Source: DATHZQ01 sp963823505 (GTDB taxonomy: Bacteria; Actinomycetota; Acidimicrobiia; Spongiisociales; UBA5794). From it: DNA of 64,000 bases. The translations under genes and the position numbers were made by a program. This document shows, in pieces, positions 59,961 through 64,000 of the stretch. The notes below the pieces were generated by a model that was not told the origin of the DNA, ran no database searches, and saw only the letters and a list, made by a program, of their open reading frames with translations. Position 1 is the stretch's first letter. Every line of letters starts with the position of its first letter. The stretch lies in assembly GCA_963823505.1 (NCBI GenBank), contig CAWGLY010000005.1:1488001-1552000 (forward strand), given 5' to 3'.

Positions 59961-60527
59961 CTAGATGGCGAGGCGAGGCGGACCGCTACGTCGGATCTGG
60001 AACGCCAGGATGATGTCGGTGATGCCCTTCATCAGTGCCCAGGCTCCGGCAAACACAAGCAGGGTGTACGCCTTGTCGATGAAGAACTGGCCGCCGGTGT
60101 CGAAGCCAAGGACGACCATGATGATGCCGGCGATGAGGCCAAACCACCACAGCGGATTGTCGTCCTTGGTCCCCACGGCTTCCACGATCCACACGATCCC
60201 GACGAACGCAAACACAAAACCGAGCATGTCGGCCAGCGACGCAAATGTCTGCACCGGATTGAGCATCGCCACGAGCCCCACCACTCCGAGCACGGCGCCG
60301 AAGACGTACCACGCCCATTTGGCGTGATCGGCGAGGCTGCCGACCACGAGGTACTGGAGCCCGGCAACGAACAGCATCACCCCGACGATGACGCCGACGG
60401 TGCGGACCGAAGCACTGTCGAACTGGACGATGACTATTCCGACAACGACCCAGAGGACCCCCGCCACGAGCCACAGCCACCACAGGTTCCCTGTGTCTAG
60501 CTGCGCATCAGCCGTCCGTGCTGCCAT
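59961..60527 (-). CDS. HdeD/DUF308 family membrane protein
   Basis: A 188-residue protein with six helices, from MAARTADAQ. WWLWLVAGVLWVVVGIVIVQFDSASVRTVG opens the first DUF308 repeat and later repeats with LLVFAGAWALMKGITDIILAFQIRR follow. HdeD in enterobacteria contributes to acid tolerance; this homologue's role is unknown. ATG 60527 is the start. It is convergent with the ParS-like gene (19-bp gap). Confidence 0.85.
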   Translation of the reverse strand: MAARTADAQLDTGNLWWLWLVAGVLWVVVGIVIVQFDSASVRTVGVIVGVMLFVAGLQYLVVGSLADHAKWAWYVFGAVLGVVGLVAMLNPVQTFASLADMLGFVFAFVGIVWIVEAVGTKDDNPLWWFGLIAGIIMVVLGFDTGGQFFIDKAYTLLVFAGAWALMKGITDIILAFQIRRSGPPRLAI

Positions 60528-60627
60528 GGCGCCTCCCTAGGTCTCGGCATGGGCGTCGCCGTCGACGGTAGCCGACCATCGTCTCGGACCAACGTCATCG
60601 TGCAGCCGTCCCGGCACCACCCTTGGC

Positions 60628-61965
60628 CTACCCGTCGAAGTGGCGCTCCAAGCTGTGCCAAACGCTCGGGTAGTCGTCCTGGAGCGCAGGAATCGAGCCG
60701 GCGTATGCCGTGGGTATCAGCGGGTAGCGGGTCTCGAACATGAATGACATCGTGTCGGCGAGCTTCTCAGGTGCGAGATCGGAGGTCGTGGCCTTCATCC
60801 ATGCGTCGTGGTCGGGACCGTGCGGGAAGTACATGTTGTGCAGGCTCATCCCGCCAGGCGAGAAGCCTTCTTCCTTGGCGTCGTAGACCCCGTAGAGGAT
60901 GCCCATGAACTCGCTCATGATGTTCTTGTGATACCACGGTGGGCGGAAGGTGTGCTCGCCGACGAGCCACCGATCGGCAAAGACCACGAAGTCGATGTTG
61001 GCGACCCCGACATCCGGCGATGGCGACGTCAGCACGGTGAAGATCGACGGGTCCGGATGATCGAAGCTGATCGAGCCCATCACGTTGTACTTCGTCAAGT
61101 CGTACTTGTAGGGCGCATGGTTGCCGTGCCAGCCCACCACATCCAACGGTGAGTAGTCGGTCTCGACGGCGAACATGCGGCCGTCGAACTTCACCGTCAA
61201 TTCACCGGGGCTCTCCGTGTCCTCGAACGCCGCAACCGGGTAGAGGAAATCTCGAGGGTTGGCGAGCCCGTTGGCGCCGATGGGGCCGCGCTCGGGCAAC
61301 TCGAGATACGGACCGTAGTTCTCACAGACGTATCCCCTCGCCCGCCCGTCGATGAGCTCGACGCGAAACACCATGCCCCGGGGCAGCACGACGATCTCGC
61401 CTGGAGTGGCGACGAGGATGCCGCACTCCGTCAGGAAGCGGAGCCTTCCTTCCTGCGGCACGACGAGGAGTTCGCCGTCGGCGTTGTAGAAGTAGGTGTC
61501 GGTCATCGACTCGGTCGCCATGAAGATGTGGGCCGCCATGCCGATCTGGGTGTGGGCATCGCCGTTGGTGGCGATCGTGCGGATGCCGGTGAGAAAGGTC
61601 GTGGGCTCGTCGGGAAACGGCGGCGGGTCCCACCGCAGCTGCCCGATCGGCGGATGGTCCTCCCGGCATGGGGCGGTGCGGATCATGTGGCTTCCCGCTT
61701 CCTTGAACCGCCAGGCGTGACGGACGGAGGGCCGGATCCGGTACATCCAGGTGCGTCGGTTGCGATCGTTGGGCACGGTGAACGCCGTGCCGGACAGCTG
61801 CTCGGTGTACAGCCCCAGGGGAGGCTTCTGCGGGTTGTTCTGACCAACCGGCAAGGCCCCGGGCCGTGCCTCAGACGCAAACTCGTTGCCGAAACCCGAT
61901 TGGTACGGGGGATGCGTGACCTCCGCCGGTTCCGCGGCAGCTGGTGATTCGTGCTCGTCGGCCAT
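60628..61965 (-). CDS. hmgA: Homogentisate 1,2-dioxygenase
   Basis: A 445-residue protein, ATG 61965 preceded by GGAGGGG; seven residues upstream would add an in-frame Met with no ribosome-binding site. Family motifs: QSGFGNEFASEARPGALP at the N-terminus, DRNRRTWMYRIRPSV, PPWYHKNIMSEFMG (Fe ligands His and Glu) and FPHGPDHD (His). It opens the ring of homogentisate to maleylacetoacetate, the step of tyrosine/phenylalanine breakdown. No other gene of the route is nearby, so it stands alone here. A VOC/HPPD-type gene for its substrate is not seen in this window. Confidence 0.95.
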   Translation of the reverse strand: MADEHESPAAAEPAEVTHPPYQSGFGNEFASEARPGALPVGQNNPQKPPLGLYTEQLSGTAFTVPNDRNRRTWMYRIRPSVRHAWRFKEAGSHMIRTAPCREDHPPIGQLRWDPPPFPDEPTTFLTGIRTIATNGDAHTQIGMAAHIFMATESMTDTYFYNADGELLVVPQEGRLRFLTECGILVATPGEIVVLPRGMVFRVELIDGRARGYVCENYGPYLELPERGPIGANGLANPRDFLYPVAAFEDTESPGELTVKFDGRMFAVETDYSPLDVVGWHGNHAPYKYDLTKYNVMGSISFDHPDPSIFTVLTSPSPDVGVANIDFVVFADRWLVGEHTFRPPWYHKNIMSEFMGILYGVYDAKEEGFSPGGMSLHNMYFPHGPDHDAWMKATTSDLAPEKLADTMSFMFETRYPLIPTAYAGSIPALQDDYPSVWHSLERHFDG

Positions 61966-62043
61966 GACCCCTCCGTGGTTCTCCATCTCGTCAAGCTAGT
62001 GCCCCGACCGGCAACACTCGGCGCGGCGAACACCGTGAAGGCT

Positions 62044-62514
62044 CTACTGCTCGGGCTCCAGGACAAACACCCGGATTTCCCGGTGGTCGGCGCGTTCCCT
62101 GTAGCCGCCGTATCCCGGGTACACGGCTGATGCCACGGCGAACGCGTGATCCACTGTTCCATGGTCCCCACGGCGGGCCACCACGGAGACGCTACGGCCC
62201 TTGTAGGCGACGGTGGCCATCGGCCGCGCCTCCAGGTTGTATACCCATCCCGGTGTGGGGCCTTGCCCGTAGTTGGACCCGATGACGGCGAGATGCTCTT
62301 CGACCGGGACCCCCACCAGCGGCGTACGACGCGGCAGGCCACTCTTTGCCCCCGTCGTAGTGACCATGATGACCGGCAACCCTGCAACGAGGCTCGCCAA
62401 CGTCATGCCGCCTTTCGAGACCTTGAAGAACGCCTTGTCCATGGGGTGCAGAACCTTGGAGAGCGCCCAGGCGGCCGGTGGCGTGGCCACGATCCGCTGC
62501 ACGGTGCGCTGCAC
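62044..62514 (-). CDS. Deazaflavin-dependent (DUF385/Ddn-like) nitroreductase-family protein
   Basis: A 156-residue protein, GTG 62514. VIMVTTTGAKSGLPRRTPLVGVPVEEHLAVIGSNYGQGPTPGWVYNLEARPMATVAY matches the split-barrel DUF385 family of F420-using or F420-binding proteins. The K-S-G-x-x-R motif is the conserved cofactor-binding region. The substrate is unknown; relatives include the mycobacterial Ddn nitroreductase. The 272-bp region between this gene and the MscS stop at 62787 shows no clear gene or structure. Confidence 0.88.
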   Translation of the reverse strand: MQRTVQRIVATPPAAWALSKVLHPMDKAFFKVSKGGMTLASLVAGLPVIMVTTTGAKSGLPRRTPLVGVPVEEHLAVIGSNYGQGPTPGWVYNLEARPMATVAYKGRSVSVVARRGDHGTVDHAFAVASAVYPGYGGYRERADHREIRVFVLEPEQ

Positions 62515-62786
62515 GGCGTTGGCCGGCGTGACGGTGTAGCCCAGCTGCCAGCTGCAAGCTCACGAAAGACCCACTGGCGCAGGAGTGAACCTCATGCGAC
62601 GGCCTCGACGCCGGCGGGGACGTGTTGGCACTCCGGCAATGTCGCGTCCGTCGAGGCGTACTTCGATACCACATCTGGACTCGCACTGGAATGCACACGC
62701 TCTTGTGCCAGGATGATCTGTCATCCGGTTTCACCTCGATCTGCAGGCGCCGTGAGAACCTATGCGAACAATGCCGGAGAGCGCAA

Positions 62787-63716
62787 TCAGGTAGCTGCGC
62801 TCGCTCCGTCACTCCCCTCGGCGGCGATATGAATCGGGCCGTGGAGATACGTGCGCGTGGTGGGGTAGGCCAGCTCGATCGTCGGTACCTCGTCGAACGC
62901 ATCGAGGATCTCCGTCCATATCGCCTGTGTGATACCTCGCTGCTGCCGCACTCCCAGCAGGAAGCGGCTGGTGAGCAGCACACCGCTGTCCTTGACGGAG
63001 AGGTAGACGATGGGGGTGAGCGCTCCCACCTTGATGTGGTAGCTGCGGGCCGTCTCCCGAATCCGTGAGCCTGCCGACTTCTCGAGGTTCGGGGCGTGGG
63101 TCCGGACGGCCGCCTCGATGATCTTGCGGGCGAGGCGCCGGTCCGACTCGAACGTGATGAGCACTGGGATTTCCGCCCAGATGTACTCAAAACCCTCCGT
63201 GTAGTTGGCCACCTGCTCGTTGAAGAGGACTCCGTTGGGGACGTGGATGAGCCGCCCCGTCGACTGTTCGCCCTCGACCCAGTTGCCGACCTCCATGAGG
63301 GAGAACCGAAACAGCCGGATGTCCACGACGTCGCCCTTTGTGCCGCCGACCTCGATGCGGTCACCAACTCTGAAGGGTCGCCGGCCGAGGATGTACATCC
63401 AGCCGGCCATGTTCCTCAGGACATCGGCGAGGGCGATCGCGATACCGGCGGAGACCAGTCCAAGGAACGTCGCCAAGTCGTTGAAGGCGTCGACCCAGAT
63501 CCATGCAAGCACCGCAAGACCAACGATGGTCGCGGTGATGGTTGCGACCTTCCGAGCTCGATAGGCCACCCATGTCTCTTCGAAAGCTCGGTGGACGGCG
63601 CGCAAGATGAGCCAGCGGCCCACGACCAGGATCGTGATCGCGACGACCGATGCAATCAGTTTTGCCTGAGTGTTTGCCGAGAGCCCGATTTGCTCGGTGA
63701 ACCAGTCCATCGTCAC
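62787..63716 (-). CDS. MscS-family mechanosensitive ion channel
   Basis: A 309-residue protein with two to three N-terminal helices, a central MscS pore helix and beta domain: VSAGIAIALADVLRNMAGWMYIL is the pore-lining TM3 equivalent, followed by RRPFRVGDRIEVGGTKGDVVDIRLFRF. A C-terminal alpha/beta domain ends the protein. It opens upon membrane stretch and releases solutes during hypo-osmotic shock. GTG 63716 is used because it overlaps the MarR stop (GTGA); ATG 63710 is a near alternative. Confidence 0.85.
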   Translation of the reverse strand: MTMDWFTEQIGLSANTQAKLIASVVAITILVVGRWLILRAVHRAFEETWVAYRARKVATITATIVGLAVLAWIWVDAFNDLATFLGLVSAGIAIALADVLRNMAGWMYILGRRPFRVGDRIEVGGTKGDVVDIRLFRFSLMEVGNWVEGEQSTGRLIHVPNGVLFNEQVANYTEGFEYIWAEIPVLITFESDRRLARKIIEAAVRTHAPNLEKSAGSRIRETARSYHIKVGALTPIVYLSVKDSGVLLTSRFLLGVRQQRGITQAIWTEILDAFDEVPTIELAYPTTRTYLHGPIHIAAEGSDGASAAT

Positions 63717-64000
63717 TCGTCTCCCAGGTCGACGAGCAGCCGGCGCAGCAGGTCGGCCAGCTGCGCCTGATCGCCTTCGTCCAGCGCCTTCAGGAGACGA
63801 CGCTGCCATTCGAGGCTCGCCTCGTGCACACGGTCGACGGTGCGGCGCCCGGCATCGGTCAGCCGGACGACGATCGCCCGGCGGTCATTGGGGTCGGCGT
63901 GCCGCTCGACCATGCCGGCCTGCTCGAGTCGATCCAGCCGGCTCGTCATGCCTCCTGTGGTGATGAGCGCGGCTTCTGCCAGCTGGGTCGGAGACAGTTC
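63713..64000 (-). CDS. MarR family transcriptional regulator (5' end outside window)
   Basis: The C-terminal 95 residues of a MarR-type regulator; the frame is open to the window edge so the start lies outside. LSPTQLAEAALITTGGMTSRLDRLEQAGMVER is the recognition winged helix and HADPNDRRAIVVRLTDAGR is the wing; the DPNDRR pattern is diagnostic for MarR. Members bind operators and respond to small phenolic or other effectors. The stop is coupled by GTGA to the MscS gene, which is the obvious co-transcribed partner. Confidence 0.9.
   Translation of the reverse strand, partial: ELSPTQLAEAALITTGGMTSRLDRLEQAGMVERHADPNDRRAIVVRLTDAGRRTVDRVHEASLEWQRRLLKALDEGDQAQLADLLRRLLVDLGDE

Noticed and set aside
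1..64000. Transposase, integrase, phage or tRNA-associated island
   Set aside because: No such gene, inverted-repeat pair, attachment site or tRNA was recognised; the codon style is uniform by eye.

Overview
This is a high-GC chromosomal window (about two thirds G+C by eye) with very dense coding, many GTG starts and many four-base GTGA/ATGA gene couplings. Deazaflavin/F420-type enzymes (a luciferase-like monooxygenase and a DUF385 protein), actinobacterial-style acyl-CoA carboxylases, a cysteine-rich SLH-like repeat (GCNPP..DRYCP..VTRGQMAAFL) and branched-chain amino acid type transport genes point to an actinomycete, most likely Acidimicrobiia. That placement is inference from gene content. 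I saw no rRNA, tRNA, CRISPR array, insertion sequence or prophage.

Layout. 1-9.4 kb: the 3' part of a P-type ATPase with altered ion-site motifs, a SulP-STAS transporter, small conserved genes, a TauE/SafE permease and an orphan carboxyltransferase subunit. 9.4-18.7 kb: a redox and signalling block. It holds a minus-strand operon of a NYN-LOTUS protein, a response regulator fused to a cysteine-less thioredoxin-reductase-like flavoprotein, and a cyclic-nucleotide-binding histidine kinase. Next come an exported M23 peptidase with SLH-like repeats, soxR with a near-consensus SoxR box, a transketolase remnant, and a second cysteine-less flavoprotein. 19-24 kb: a complete BMP-type (nucleoside-like) ABC transporter. 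24-34.5 kb: tryptophanase, a VanY-like carboxypeptidase, a double 5'-nucleotidase, an enoyl-CoA hydratase, a redoxin, an MFS transporter, a P-loop kinase and a CoA-binding protein.

34.6-40.7 kb: an exported GH26-like protein with SLH-like repeats (two repeat units share a perfect 173-bp stretch), then a livJ-livH-livMG-livF transporter in which permease and ATPase are fused. 40.9-48.7 kb: hrpA, xthA, a hydrolase, HU and a PMT-type glycosyltransferase. 48.7-52.4 kb: a molybdate operon led by an XRE regulator with its own periplasmic-binding-protein-like domain. 52.4-64 kb: VOC and DUF1697 genes, a methylcrotonyl-CoA-type carboxylase pair, a SHOCT membrane protein, an F420-type oxidoreductase, a cytidylate-kinase-like gene coupled to a ParS/MbcA-like gene, homogentisate dioxygenase, a DUF385 protein, and an MscS channel coupled to a MarR regulator cut by the window end.

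The most unusual part is the 10.4-18.3 kb block, where signalling, RNA-related, redox-flavoprotein and SoxR functions lie together and both thioredoxin-reductase-like proteins lack the catalytic CxxC pair.
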